Shown here: positions 43,996 through 53,478 of the stretch, in pieces
How the letters are laid out: each line of letters starts with the position of its first letter
Position numbering within the stretch: position 1 is the stretch's first letter
Source of the DNA: Candidatus Tityobacter terrigena
Lineage (GTDB): Bacteria; Vulcanimicrobiota; Vulcanimicrobiia; Vulcanimicrobiales; Vulcanimicrobiaceae
Reading direction: 5' to 3'
NCBI GenBank assembly: GCA_003156715.1
Contig: PMHO01000053.1
Coordinates: 1 to 64,000, forward strand
DNA: 64,000 nucleotides
The notes under the pieces: model-generated
Database searches by the model: none
Seen by the model: only the letters and a program-made list of their open reading frames with translations
What the model was told of the DNA's origin: nothing
Made by a program: the position numbers and the translations under genes

Positions 43996-44958
43996 CTACC
44001 GGGGACTTGGCCGCACGCTTCCTAACGTGCCCTCGAGCACGATCTGGATGAGGTTTGGATACACCAGGGTGCGGCCTTGCGGGAACGTCGTTGGGTCGAT
44101 GATATCGTGGCGTGGACTGCCGAGCCCCCTCAAGACGACTTCGCGGCAATCAGCGCTCCGAGCGCGCCATAGTTTCAGGAGCGCCCGTCCGACGCCGTTA
44201 TTGACGGCGCTCTCGTTCTCGTTCGTCACAAGAACGCAGCGCCGTCCCAGTGGTGCCATCTCTTCCGCTCGAACGAAAATAGCGTCTCCCAAGAAAACGC
44301 CGACCGCCAAAGCGTGCGTGGGAAACCCCGGATACGCGTATGCCGGCAAGCACTTCTCTCGCAGACGCCAATCCCACCACCAATAGATGTCCGGCAACGT
44401 GTAGAGCAGGCGCATGGCGGCCATTCCAAGCCGCCTCGGAACCCCGATCGGCATCAACAATGGCGCGATCGGCACGACGAGATCGATCGGTTGGGTCTGT
44501 TGGAGCCAAAGCGCCAGCGTGCCACCTAGCGAAAAACCCATAGCGCAGACACGCTGTCCCAGCCCGCGCGTCACCCGAAGTGCTTCTTCCGCGGAATGCT
44601 GTAGCTCGGCGACCGTCAATCCGGCCAGGGTTCTCGTCAGCCGGTCCTTCAGGCCATGCCGCGGGAGCCGCGGCACATATACGTTGCAACCGCTTGCATA
44701 AAGACCCTTTGCGAGTTCGTCGCACTGCTGCGGGCAACTCGTAAACCCGTGAAAGAGCACGACGGCATCCGGCACCTGGCCGCCATGTTCGTAAAGCCTC
44801 GGCAGCGCGGCGGCTTCTAAGGATGGGTCTCTCGCGTCGAGCGCGACCGAATCTCGGATGGCGGACCGCGCTACCTCAAACGACAGCCGCGGTGACATAG
44901 CTATCGCGGAGGCGAAATCACTGCGAAGTCCCGAGCGAACCAATCCGTCACCTACCAT
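43996..44958 (-). CDS. Alpha/beta hydrolase (carboxylesterase-like)
   Basis: 320 residues. HGFTSCPQQ oxyanion loop, nucleophile FSLGG in VCAMGFSLGGTLALWL, acid and His candidates in LVTNENESAVNN and GSPRHDIIDP. A long helical lid insert (LLYTLPDIYWWWDWRLREKC) is very aromatic. No signal peptide is evident at the chosen ATG (44958), which is preferred over the longer frame to 45129 because that part is Arg-rich and antisense to a neighbouring leader. Substrate unknown. Confidence 0.78.
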   Translation of the reverse strand: MVGDGLVRSGLRSDFASAIAMSPRLSFEVARSAIRDSVALDARDPSLEAAALPRLYEHGGQVPDAVVLFHGFTSCPQQCDELAKGLYASGCNVYVPRLPRHGLKDRLTRTLAGLTVAELQHSAEEALRVTRGLGQRVCAMGFSLGGTLALWLQQTQPIDLVVPIAPLLMPIGVPRRLGMAAMRLLYTLPDIYWWWDWRLREKCLPAYAYPGFPTHALAVGVFLGDAIFVRAEEMAPLGRRCVLVTNENESAVNNGVGRALLKLWRARSADCREVVLRGLGSPRHDIIDPTTFPQGRTLVYPNLIQIVLEGTLGSVRPSPR

Positions 44959-45153
44959 ACCCGACGTGGACAAATCAAAGAATGGAGCGTTACTTGAGGC
45001 TTTGCGGTGAACCCCCTGTCCGGGTCTTCCAGCCGCAAGAGCGATATCAGGATGCCCGTTCGGGGCAGTACATTTGCACGCTCGTTGAGAACGACGGCAA
45101 CGGCCAAAGCCCGGCCGGATCTCCGCCAATCAAGTCACAACGAGGTTCCGCAA

Positions 45154-45873
45154 ATGAAGGCTCCGTTTAGCATTTACGATTTCTTTGCATATCTCGCTCC
45201 CGGGTTTCTCCTCCTAGTGAGCATCGACTTCATTTTCTTCGGGCTCAAGTACAGCGCCGGCTTTCAGGAACATGTGGTGGTGGCGGCGATCGCGCTTATG
45301 ACCGCCGCGTATGTGACCGGCCACGTCATCGACACCGCTTCTTACATGGCTTTCGAGTTCTTCAACAAAGAACTTTCGCCAAGGGCGACTATTTTCAACC
45401 GGTCCCAGCTTCCCTGGTTGATAAACATTGCTTACCATCCCCAATTCTCCGAGAGCTTCTGGGCGCTTATCAAGAGCCGCACGCACGCAGAGGGAGCTGC
45501 GGACGATGCCTCATCCTCGTTTGATTGCGCGTTCAGCGCCGTCTTCGCGGATGAAAAAGCGGCCAAAGCGTTGAGCACGTACGAGACGCTCTACGGCTTC
45601 GCGCGGAATGTTGCTTTTACGAGTTTCGTCATCGCCGTAATGGCGCTTTTCGCGCCACCCGGGGTGCCGAGATGGCAACTATTCTCGATCGCCTGTTTCG
45701 TTGGGCTGGTCCTGACCTTGCGCTACCTGCGATTCTACCACGACCATACTCGGAACTTATATTTGCTTTATTGGCGACTGGTTGCCCCTAGACATAGCGA
45801 ACAGCGAGGCGCCAACGATCAAGCGGCCGACGAAGGTGCCCTCGAAGAGGCAGAGGGCGCGACGGCAACGTAA
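45154..45873 (+). CDS. Integral membrane protein of unknown function
   Basis: 239 residues. Probable membrane helices are near 10-30, 38-58, 150-168 and 175-192, with an acidic C-terminal tail (DEGALEEAEGA). Begins MKAPFSIYDFFAYLAPGFLL, a start found in a group of short uncharacterised membrane proteins. GAGG lies about nine bases before the ATG. It is divergent from the hydrolase and ten bases before the MmcQ/YjbR gene. Confidence 0.65.
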   Translation: MKAPFSIYDFFAYLAPGFLLLVSIDFIFFGLKYSAGFQEHVVVAAIALMTAAYVTGHVIDTASYMAFEFFNKELSPRATIFNRSQLPWLINIAYHPQFSESFWALIKSRTHAEGAADDASSSFDCAFSAVFADEKAAKALSTYETLYGFARNVAFTSFVIAVMALFAPPGVPRWQLFSIACFVGLVLTLRYLRFYHDHTRNLYLLYWRLVAPRHSEQRGANDQAADEGALEEAEGATAT

Positions 45874-45882
45874 ACGGCGCTC

Positions 45883-46299
45883 ATGGCTTCTTGGCGTGAC
45901 GTGCGCCGTCTTGCGCTGGCGCTGCCCGGAACGAGCGAGCAAAGCAGGTCGAGCGGCACCTTCGCCTGGATCGTGAACGACAAATTCTTCGCATGGGAGC
46001 GGCCGCTGAGACCTTCAGACATCGCCGCACTCGGAAAGAACGCCCCCACCGGGCCGATCTTGGGCGTCCGTACGGCCGATCTCGAAATGAAAGACGTCCT
46101 TCTTGCGAGCGATCCAGAAGTGTTCTTCACGACGCCGCACTTCAACGGTTATCCGGCAGTTCTGATACGACTTGGAAAGATATCTACGAAAACACTCAAG
46201 TACGTGATTCTTGAAGCGTGGCTCGCGAGGGCCCCCAAACGGGTCGTCGCAGCGTTTCAATCAAACGAAGGAGGCTCTCGCCGGCGCCAACTCCCGTAG
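45883..46299 (+). CDS. MmcQ/YjbR family protein
   Basis: 138 residues. MmcQ/YjbR-like DUF419 fold: WRDVRRLALALPGTSEQSR, then FAWIVNDKFFAWERPL, then PEVFFTTPHFNGYPAVLIRL and AWLARAPKR. The family has a CyaY-like or double-wing DNA-binding-like fold and no established role. It starts ten bases after the membrane protein stop and is probably co-transcribed. Convergent with the DUF3494 gene. Confidence 0.85.
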   Translation: MASWRDVRRLALALPGTSEQSRSSGTFAWIVNDKFFAWERPLRPSDIAALGKNAPTGPILGVRTADLEMKDVLLASDPEVFFTTPHFNGYPAVLIRLGKISTKTLKYVILEAWLARAPKRVVAAFQSNEGGSRRRQLP

Positions 46300-46332
46300 G
46301 ACCAAGCGCCTCGAGAGCCTGCGGATGCGTCC

Positions 46333-47643
46333 TTACTTTCCGCCGGGATTTGTAATGAGGGAGCCGCTCGCGACTGGAATGCTGACGGCGCCGGTTCCCA
46401 ATGAGCTGCCGCCTGCCAACGCCCGGCCGGTGAAGGCTGTGGCATTCAGCGTGACCGAGGAATAGGCGAAGATATCTCCATAGAAGGTCTCGCCGCCGAG
46501 CGTTGCTGAGCTGCCGATCTGCCAATAGATATTGCAAGCGCTGGCCCCGTTTTCCAGGATCACGTTGCCGCTGGCTCCGCCGTTGAACGTGGTCGTGAAC
46601 GAGGAGCCTACTTGGAAGATAAACACGCTGCGTGGATTATGCTTGCCGTCGAGGGTCAGATTTCCAGCAATGATCCCCAGCGTTGACGTCGATTTGTAAA
46701 CTCCGGGAGGCAGGGTGCCGGTCGGATAACCAGGGACCTTAGCTTGGGAGAGGTCGCCGGCGACGAGATGCGTCGCCGCTCGGCCGGCGGCGGTATTGTA
46801 GGCGGTGGTCAACGCGCCTTGCGCTGCCATTGGGACGGCAGTGTTGGTGTTATAGCCGGCTGCGTAAATGGCGTTCGGGCCATCCTCGTCCGTACCGGGC
46901 GGATAGAACCCGGTCACGGCAGTTCCCGGCCACACGCCCATGAGGTCGTCATGGACATGGTGCGTCACGGCGCCTGAAGCATAGGTGACCATGGTATCTC
47001 CGACGTTCGTGATCGTTGAGCCGGCCAAGATGGCAAATGGCGCGAGCGCAGGTCCGAGTACGATCGCATCGCGACCCTGATCGCACGAGCGAGGCGTCGG
47101 CGTAGGCGTCGGTTTTGGTGTGGGCGTGGGTTTTGGGGTTGGAGTTGGCGTTGGCTTTGGAGTCGGAGTGGGCGTTGGTTTGGGGGTTGGCGTGGGCGTT
47201 GGCTTTGGGGTCGGAGTGGGCGTTGGTTTGGGGGTTGGCGTGGGCGTTGGCTTCGGGGTTGGAGTGGGCGTCGGTTTTGGCGTGGGAGTAGGCGTCGGTT
47301 TTGGGGTCGGCGTAGGCGTCGGCTTCGGTGATGGAGTGGGCGTCGGCTTTGGGGTCGGAGTCGGCGTCGGCGACGGAGTGGGCGTCGGCGATGGCGACGG
47401 CGTGGGCGACGGCGTGGGCGTCGGTGTTGGTGTCGGCGTTGGAGACGGTGATGGCGTTGGCGTCGGCTTAGGAGTCGGCGTCGGCGAGGCCGTTGGCGTG
47501 GGTGAAGGCGTCGGCGTGGGCGTGGCGGAGTGGATGGGGGGCACGGTGCAATTTCCGCAACCGCCGCCGCCGCATGCTACCAGGAACGCTACGAGCACTG
47601 TCGCGCCGAGCAGCGCATGAACGAGGGAACGGGTCCTGAGCAT
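46333..47643 (-). CDS. DUF3494 (ice-binding-like) lipoprotein with long Thr-Pro stalk
   Basis: 436 residues. A lipoprotein signal (cut before a Cys in [12 protein letters not shown]) leads into a Thr-Pro-rich stalk of about 145 residues built on TPTPTPKP-type repeats (about 40-185). The C-terminal DUF3494 beta-solenoid (about 195-432) has [37 protein letters not shown], the [13 protein letters not shown] strand and [13 protein letters not shown]. The family includes bacterial ice-binding proteins and many surface adhesins. AAGGA lies six bases before ATG. It is directly downstream of the stalk-barrel gene. Confidence 0.9.
   Translation of the reverse strand: MLRTRSLVHALLGATVLVAFLVACGGGGCGNCTVPPIHSATPTPTPSPTPTASPTPTPKPTPTPSPSPTPTPTPTPTPSPTPSPSPTPTPSPTPTPTPKPTPTPSPKPTPTPTPKPTPTPTPKPTPTPTPKPTPTPTPKPTPTPTPKPTPTPTPKPTPTPTPKPTPTPTPKPTPTPKPTPTPTPRSCDQGRDAIVLGPALAPFAILAGSTITNVGDTMVTYASGAVTHHVHDDLMGVWPGTAVTGFYPPGTDEDGPNAIYAAGYNTNTAVPMAAQGALTTAYNTAAGRAATHLVAGDLSQAKVPGYPTGTLPPGVYKSTSTLGIIAGNLTLDGKHNPRSVFIFQVGSSFTTTFNGGASGNVILENGASACNIYWQIGSSATLGGETFYGDIFAYSSVTLNATAFTGRALAGGSSLGTGAVSIPVASGSLITNPGGK
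47098..47530 (-). repeat. In-frame Thr-Pro coding repeat
   Basis: About 430 bp of short-period repeats (GGCGTNGGCGTNGG on the plus strand) encode the Thr-Pro stalk of the DUF3494 protein. The array is divisible by three and is likely to vary in length between strains by slippage or recombination. Confidence 0.85.
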
Positions 47644-47663
47644 GGCTGTGTCCTTCCGATCGC

Positions 47664-48974
47664 CTAAAGCTTCGCGCCGAGGCCAATATACGGACCGGCA
47701 TGCGTCTGGCCGATCGGTGCGTTCTGTTTTGCGACGTAGCTATCGCCGCTGTAACCACCATAGAGATAGATGGGCACGCGTCCGAAGACGAGGGAAACGC
47801 CAACGTCGTACTTGAGGATCTGGTATTGCTGGTCGTAAACCTTGCCGACATTCGAGCTGGCTGGACTCGTGACCGTGTAGTTTCCGCTCGCGTTCGGGTA
47901 GTAAAACACCGATCCGGAAAGACTAAGCCCCGAGCGCAGTTCGGGCAATTTTTCGATTCCAACGCCGGCACCGTTGAGCTGCGGGTATCCGTAATTGTTG
48001 TCAGTTTCGAGATACCCGACGCCGACGTACAGTTGTGGTGCAGCGATCCGGTATTCCAAGCGCTCGTCAATGCTGGTCTGGCTCGCCAAGAAAACGGGCG
48101 TCATCGCGTAGCCGCCGTCTATCGTCGCGAAACGAGTATATTGGTTCTTCAGGGCGTCCGTAAAATTATCGGTCGTGACGTAGGTATCTAGGCGGTAATC
48201 GAACTTAACGGCGAAACGCGAATCCTTGAACGCGTACCCGGCGCTGACCAAATACGAGTGACAGTATTGCCCGTCTGAGAATTCATTGTAGTTTCTGGGC
48301 GCCGAGATTGCGGCTTCGATGAAAGCGCCGTACGGCATTTGCACAGATATGGGAGTGGGGGTGGGGGCGGGGGGCGCGCTGACCGGCGGCGCTACGGGCG
48401 CTTCGGTGGGCGGAGGCGCTGGAGCCGCGGTGGGCGGCACCGGCACAGGCGGAATATAACGTACAACGACGAGCCGTTTGTCTGAAACCCAGAGAACGTA
48501 TGCGCCCAGTGCTTCCGAAATCACGCGAATGGGCACCAATACGACGCCATCATAAAGCACCGGCGGTACATCCAAGAGCCGCGCCTCACCGTCGATCGTG
48601 ACCACGTTCGACCCCAACTGCACGGAGACGCTCGTGCCTTGCTTTGTCGCGACAAAGGTTCTTCCGTCGGCGGAAGCGCTGACGGTCGCACCCATTTGCT
48701 CGAACATGCTCCGCAGAGGTACGTAGATCTGGCCATTCTTTATGAACGCCGCGAGGACGCGCCGTCGCCGCAGAATGTCCGGCTTCGAATACACCGTGTG
48801 GTCGTTGTATAGAATCGGAATCTCGCCCGAGGGAGGCGCTCCGAAATCCGCGTGGCCGCTCGGTGTGGCATTGGAGGCTGGACCCGTCTGCACCGGGGTC
48901 TGCGCGTCAGCGCTGCCTCCGAACGCGCAGATGAGAATGGCGAGAACGGGCGCCGCTGCAAGGAGCGATTTCAT
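47664..48974 (-). CDS. Stalk-domain protein with C-terminal outer-membrane beta-barrel
   Basis: 436 residues. Signal peptide ([20 protein letters not shown], ending SADA), then a copper-amine-oxidase-N-terminal-like stalk domain at about 60-170 ([20 protein letters not shown], then [20 protein letters not shown]). A Pro-rich linker (about 180-220) precedes a C-terminal half of alternating aromatic and polar strands ending [10 protein letters not shown], the layout of an outer-membrane barrel. ATG 48974 is supported by AGGAAGAG upstream; ATG 48995 is the alternative. It is 20 bases upstream of the DUF3494 gene, so the two are one surface-protein operon. Confidence 0.78.
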   Translation of the reverse strand: MKSLLAAAPVLAILICAFGGSADAQTPVQTGPASNATPSGHADFGAPPSGEIPILYNDHTVYSKPDILRRRRVLAAFIKNGQIYVPLRSMFEQMGATVSASADGRTFVATKQGTSVSVQLGSNVVTIDGEARLLDVPPVLYDGVVLVPIRVISEALGAYVLWVSDKRLVVVRYIPPVPVPPTAAPAPPPTEAPVAPPVSAPPAPTPTPISVQMPYGAFIEAAISAPRNYNEFSDGQYCHSYLVSAGYAFKDSRFAVKFDYRLDTYVTTDNFTDALKNQYTRFATIDGGYAMTPVFLASQTSIDERLEYRIAAPQLYVGVGYLETDNNYGYPQLNGAGVGIEKLPELRSGLSLSGSVFYYPNASGNYTVTSPASSNVGKVYDQQYQILKYDVGVSLVFGRVPIYLYGGYSGDSYVAKQNAPIGQTHAGPYIGLGAKL

Positions 48975-50018
48975 GAGGCTTCTCTTCCTGGACATGGGGG
49001 CTTCGGGTGGGATCTCGTATTGCAGCAGTCCATGCCCGTGTAGAGCAGGGCTTTCAGCGCAGTCTTCGGCCGCTTGGATCTCAAAGCGGCTCAACCAGTG
49101 ACTTTAGCTTGACAAGCGCAACTCTCGTCAGCAACGAGAGGTCATTCGCGCTGGAACCGAGCGCTCGTAATGCGCCGCCGGCCGACGCGATGCGCGTTAC
49201 GAGCGAAACGTGTTGGCGACGGGGAGGCACCAGGAGACCGCCGCCGCGGTCAACGTGACAGTCGGCGTGGCCGAATCGCCGGGAGAAGGCGCACCAGGCC
49301 GGTGACAGACTCATTTCGAGGGCGAGAAAATGCAACGAACCTCCGGGTGCGTTTGCGGGCTCCCACTCCGCCGGCTCGGATCCTGCGAGCAGTTCACGAG
49401 CGGCGTTCATGCCAGCACGAGCGAAAAGGTTGGATTACCGAGCATGCGATGCCGGGAAAGCCGCTTCGATGCTTGACGGCAAGGGACGATCCAGCAAGGA
49501 GCCGCGCGCGCGCTGCAGGTCGCGGGATCGTACAGCACCTGCGACATGCGGGTGCACAGCCGTTTCGTAGAACCTCGTGGCATGGTGACCTCTGGCGCGA
49601 TAATAGGCTCTGACGGGACTTAGGTCTGTATGAAATGACACCGAAAGACCCTTGTGTGTGCAGCCACGCGCCCCGCTGGCGCTGGGATCCAATTCAAAGC
49701 CGGCGCCTACGAGCGCCCTCGACTCGTCCCTTTTCCCCGCAACCTACCGCTCACCGCGAGTCCGTTCGAAAATCCAAAATCGTAGAGACCCCGGCGTACG
49801 CAAACCTCGGCGTCTTGGAGTGAGATCGAATAGCGTTCCGCGATCTCCGATATCGCGAGACCGGCAACGAAGTCTGCAAAGCAGTCAAAATTCAGCCTAT
49901 TCCTAGCGCCGTCTACCCGAAGCCTCACGTTCTGATGGCGGACATGCCACGTATCATATTTTCTTGCTCACGTCTCAGCATACCCTAGATGGGCTAGGCC
50001 GGCCGCGGGCTCTGGAGA
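48975..50018. other. Long region with at most one small gene
   Basis: About 1 kb between the surface-protein operon and the LuxR gene. I see no family match except the small helix-turn-helix-like frame at 49707-49928. A minus-strand frame at 49081-49410 (109 codons from ATG) lacks a ribosome-binding site and any recognisable domain. Confidence 0.4.
49707..49928 (-). CDS. Possible small helix-turn-helix protein
   Basis: 73 codons from GTG. The middle FVAGLAISEIAERYSISLQD resembles the helix-turn-helix of DUF433 or sigma-region-4-like proteins (I.EIAERY.IS). The rest, especially the Gly/Arg-rich end, is unstructured and may be read-through. No ribosome-binding site. It might be a real small regulator or a chance frame. 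Confidence 0.3.
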   Translation of the reverse strand: MRLRVDGARNRLNFDCFADFVAGLAISEIAERYSISLQDAEVCVRRGLYDFGFSNGLAVSGRLRGKGTSRGRS

Positions 50019-51470
50019 CTAAGGAAGGTACCCGAAGCGTCGCGCATAGGCGATCGCAGCCAACCGGCTATGCACGTTAAACTTCGCGATGATCGACTTC
50101 GCATGGACGCGCACCGTGAAAACGCTCCGATGCAGCTCCAACGCTATTTCCGTTGCCGAGAAACCATGGGCTAAGAGTCGAAGAACCCGGTTCTCGGCTG
50201 GAGTCAAAGGCGAGGCCGAACTCTCCGCCGAGCGAATGAGTTCCTTTGCGGCCGCGACCGCGCGAGCGAACCCGCGCACTTGACGAGCAGCCTTCGTCCA
50301 TGACGCTCCGTCGAGAACCTCCAGGAAGCCTGACGCCGCAGGGTCGTCGCGCATGGCCTTAGCTTCGAACGCGCGACGTCCTCGAATGCCGTCTCCGACG
50401 AGCACGCAAGCTGAACCCGCTATCGCGCGGGCCAGACGCGCGTATTTCAATTCGTGTGCGGACATCGAGCGCGTCGCGACAAGACTGCTCGTCGCAATCG
50501 CGCTACGCGAGTGGCGACGAGCAGCGACGACGTCGCCTAGGGATGCATCCGCAAGAGCCCGCAATGCGTAACAAAGAGCTGTCTCGTGTTTTGTCCGGGA
50601 ATGGACCTCTTGCAGGACGATGACGTTTGCGCGAAACGCCGCGAAGTCACGATCCCAAGCGTGGGGAAGCGCATCAGCGAGCCCATTTGCGAATCGTTCG
50701 CAGTATTGCTGGGGCAACGCTCGTTTGCGGAGGACCGAGCGCAGGGTGACGAGCGCCTGATCGTCCGCAAGCTCCGCGGCGAGTTCGTACTGCGCGACCA
50801 AGCCCGAGATCTCGATTGACGTATTGCCGCAAGCCCGTGCCGACTCGATTTGGAGTTGAGCGAATTCGTAAGCGGCCTCCGTGTCGCCGGTGACTGCGTG
50901 ATGGATGGCGTAAAGAACCGAGTACGCGATCGCCGCCCCCCGGTGGGCCCCGATTCGTCGCAGCATTTGCGCCGCGCCCAGTTCCCACTCGATCGCTTCC
51001 TGGTAAGCTCCGGCGTAATACGCCGAGAGCCCGCACCGCTGGTACGAAAAGGCCGTAAGAAGGTCGTCGTCGCATCGAGCGGTGGCATCGGCGATGCCTT
51101 GGCGCTCCTCGCGAGCGCGAGCGCTATCGCCGCGAGCGGCGGCGACGACCGAGCGCAAGGCCCGCCGGCTGAGAGCGTATCGGGGCGAGTGCGGTGCGCG
51201 CTCGAGCAAACGGTCGACATCGTCGTAACGCGCAAGAGAAACCCAAAGCGGCCCAATTAACTCGTCAAGGACATCCAGGTCGGCTTGATCTGCGCGCCTG
51301 CGAGCTTCGCCTAGCGCAGCGACGGCTCGGCTGACGTTGGCCTCAGTTTGGCACAACACGCTACGCACGATGTAGTGTGCAACCGATCCTCGCGCTAGAC
51401 GCCGAAGATGGTGCCGAAGAGTCGCCGGGTCTCCCGTGGAGGCTATCCATAATGCCCGGTGCGGTGACAT
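50019..51470 (-). CDS. LuxR-type HTH regulator with helical repeat N-terminus
   Basis: 483 residues. The N-terminal ~400 residues are Ala-rich TPR-like helices without an ATPase domain. The C-terminal LuxR/FixJ helix-turn-helix is LTPAENRVLRLLAHGFSATE, then HRSVFTVRVHAKSIIAKFNVHSR. ATG 51470 is preferred over TTG 51479; both lack a strong ribosome-binding site. It resembles the C-terminal portion of MalT-type regulators such as the one at 13650-16472 without the NTPase. Signal and targets unknown. Confidence 0.8.
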   Translation of the reverse strand: MSPHRALWIASTGDPATLRHHLRRLARGSVAHYIVRSVLCQTEANVSRAVAALGEARRRADQADLDVLDELIGPLWVSLARYDDVDRLLERAPHSPRYALSRRALRSVVAAARGDSARAREERQGIADATARCDDDLLTAFSYQRCGLSAYYAGAYQEAIEWELGAAQMLRRIGAHRGAAIAYSVLYAIHHAVTGDTEAAYEFAQLQIESARACGNTSIEISGLVAQYELAAELADDQALVTLRSVLRKRALPQQYCERFANGLADALPHAWDRDFAAFRANVIVLQEVHSRTKHETALCYALRALADASLGDVVAARRHSRSAIATSSLVATRSMSAHELKYARLARAIAGSACVLVGDGIRGRRAFEAKAMRDDPAASGFLEVLDGASWTKAARQVRGFARAVAAAKELIRSAESSASPLTPAENRVLRLLAHGFSATEIALELHRSVFTVRVHAKSIIAKFNVHSRLAAIAYARRFGYLP

Positions 51471-52155
51471 TACAGCCAAATACGGAACCCCACATTGTCA
51501 CGAGGCCTAAAATCGAGTTAGGCACTCCGGGGACGTTCGCCTGCCGCTATCCCCGCTCGATGACCGCCCCTGACCGGCTTTAGCTGCGCTGCACTCCAGC
51601 CTTCAATTCGCGGAACATCTTATGGTCGGCGAAAGCGGACGGAAGCGCGGGTTCATAGCGCTGAAGGCCGTTCTCGGGATACTTGAAGTAAGCAGCGCTT
51701 TCTAGAGCGCGAGGCAGCGCGCGGCGACATGTGCCGGGAGCCGTTCGCGACGCCGCTGCAAATGTTGCACGACGCGCCGGTTGCGCTGCGATACACTCTT
51801 GCGGAGGCCCTACCTAAAACTAGTGATGCCTGACCATCCAGGTTTGCCTATCGTCGAGCAATCTTACTTGCTCGCTCGGAGGCAATTATGCTTGGGGTGC
51901 TGCTCTACCACATTCTTGCTGCAATCGTGACCAACATCGGGCACGCGCACGGACTTCTTCCCTTGGACGTTTGTCCGAACACCGTTCCACCTCTTTGTAC
52001 CTGAGCGTTTCGTCTTTACATTCAAGCATGCGGAGGCGCCAGACCGACTTTCCCCCGGCAACCTGAAATTGAGTCCCGATCGACGTCTATGACTGTCTGC
52101 GAGGAGTCTGAAAGCTTGGCGCTGCGTCACGGAGAATAAGATCTACGCGGAGCGA
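51471..52155. other. Intergenic region with a possible gene relic
   Basis: Mostly without coding support. On the minus strand a frame ending at TAA 51582 reads ESAAYFKYPENGLQRYEPAL, then SAFADHKMFRELK over about 45 codons. This looks protein-like in composition, but no upstream start or family could be identified. It may be the last part of a decayed gene. Confidence 0.3.
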
Positions 52156-52869
52156 TTGCGGACCCCGCTCTTCAAGCGGAACGCCATCTTGAATGGACTC
52201 GATGCGGCGGCATCGTCGCGAATACTTCACGAAGGCAAGCTGATAAAGCTCGCGACGCGCCAGCGAATTTACGAGCCCGAAAAGCCGATCGAAGACGTAT
52301 ATTTCCCGCTCAACTGCGTTCTATCGGTCGTTAGCCTCATGAACGATGGCAGCCAAATTGAAATTGGCACCATCGGCCGCGAAGGGATGTCCGCCTTTCC
52401 ACTTCTGATGGGGGCCTCGGCCACTGCCAACAACGCGTATTGCCAAGTCCCCGGTAACGCCGTAAGAATTGAAGCAAACGTTTTTCGTGAACTAGAAGCA
52501 ACAAACGGCGGATTTCGTCAACTGCTCGACCGGTATCTCCAAGGATACGTCAACATGCTGGGGCAGCTCGCTGCCTGTAATCGACTGCATAGTATTTACG
52601 AACGCTGCGCTCGATGGCTGTTGATGTCGCACGATCGCGTTGACTACGATGAGATTCCTCTCACCCACGAGTACCTTGCGATGATGCTGGGCACGGGACG
52701 CTCCGGCGTAACGATAGCCGCTGCCACACTGCAGCAGGCCGGCTTCATTCGGTACGCGCATGGAAAGATAACTATCCTCGACCGGCACGGTCTAGAAGGT
52801 GTCGCATGCGAATGTTATGAAGTCGCCCGCGAGCAATTCCGCGGGCTCCTGCGGCATGTCGAGCGGTGA
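52156..52869 (+). CDS. Crp/Fnr family transcriptional regulator
   Basis: 237 residues. The cyclic-nucleotide-binding-like sensor is at about 10-130 (IYEPEKPIEDVYFPLNCVLS, then GTIGREGMSAFPLLMG). A helix-turn-helix lies near 170-195 (LTHEYLAMMLGTGRSGVTIAAA). The residues that contact cAMP in Crp are not conserved (REGM segment), so another signal is likely. The TTG start at 52156 has GGAG three bases upstream; no ATG or GTG fits better. Confidence 0.85.
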   Translation: MRTPLFKRNAILNGLDAAASSRILHEGKLIKLATRQRIYEPEKPIEDVYFPLNCVLSVVSLMNDGSQIEIGTIGREGMSAFPLLMGASATANNAYCQVPGNAVRIEANVFRELEATNGGFRQLLDRYLQGYVNMLGQLAACNRLHSIYERCARWLLMSHDRVDYDEIPLTHEYLAMMLGTGRSGVTIAAATLQQAGFIRYAHGKITILDRHGLEGVACECYEVAREQFRGLLRHVER

Positions 52870-52933
52870 GAATGTCCATGCCATTTTTCGACGGCAAGCA
52901 AGCGAGTGATGCGATCCTGGGTACAATGGCTTT

Positions 52934-53350
52934 ATGAAACCAACAGTCACGTGCTCATTACTGGCCGCATTCCTACTCTTGGCCGCACTTCCGTCAGTGG
53001 CTGCCGACAATTCCGGCGGCAAAGTCTTTGCACTTCACGCTCAGAATGGGTCCGGCCAACATGGCACGGTTGCCTTGAAGCCTCGCGGGTCGAAGACGGT
53101 TGTCGAAATTCATTTGCTAGGCGCCCCAGGCAGTTCGGAACCGGCTCACATTCATAGCGGATCGTGTAGCAAACTGAATCCGGCTCCGAAATATCCCCTC
53201 ACGCCGGTTGTGGACGGCATCTCGGAAACGACCGTGAACCAACCGCTGGCGGCACTAACGGCAGGCGGTTTGGCGGTCAACGTTCATAAGTCCGCCGCCG
53301 ACCTGAAAACCTATGTAGCCTGCGGCGACCTGGCGAACTCCAATATGTAG
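52934..53350 (+). CDS. Small secreted SOD/CHRD-like protein
   Basis: 138 residues with a signal peptide (about 1-23). The mature domain reads GTVALKPRGSKTVVEIHLLG, then PAHIHSGSC, then a disulfide partner in YVACGDL. This has the beta-sandwich layout of Cu/Zn superoxide dismutase-like and CHRD domains, with His pair HIH at a possible metal site. The C-terminal domain of the hydrolase at 3534-4790 has the same order of elements. Function unknown. It is preceded by the Crp/Fnr gene, 65 bp away. Confidence 0.72.
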   Translation: MKPTVTCSLLAAFLLLAALPSVAADNSGGKVFALHAQNGSGQHGTVALKPRGSKTVVEIHLLGAPGSSEPAHIHSGSCSKLNPAPKYPLTPVVDGISETTVNQPLAALTAGGLAVNVHKSAADLKTYVACGDLANSNM

Positions 53351-53478
53351 CTCGTAGTAGAACCGAGGGTTCGGGCCGGCAGACCGCGCCGACATCGGCC
53401 AATCCATCTTGGCGTGTCAGCAGGCCCGCAGAAAGCTTTCGCCAAAGCCGCCGACTGCCATGCTGCACGGCTTTCGCT

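Noticed and set aside
47098-47530. Regularly repeated DNA that could suggest a CRISPR array
   Set aside because: The period is far too short, there are no unique spacers, and it is in frame as a Thr-Pro stalk of a lipoprotein.
47120-47620. Plus-strand 166-codon frame of Val-Gly repeats
   Set aside because: It is the antisense of the Thr-Pro repeat and has no start signal or family.
49081-49410. 109-codon minus-strand frame from an ATG
   Set aside because: No ribosome-binding site and no family resemblance; left as a note in the intergenic entry.
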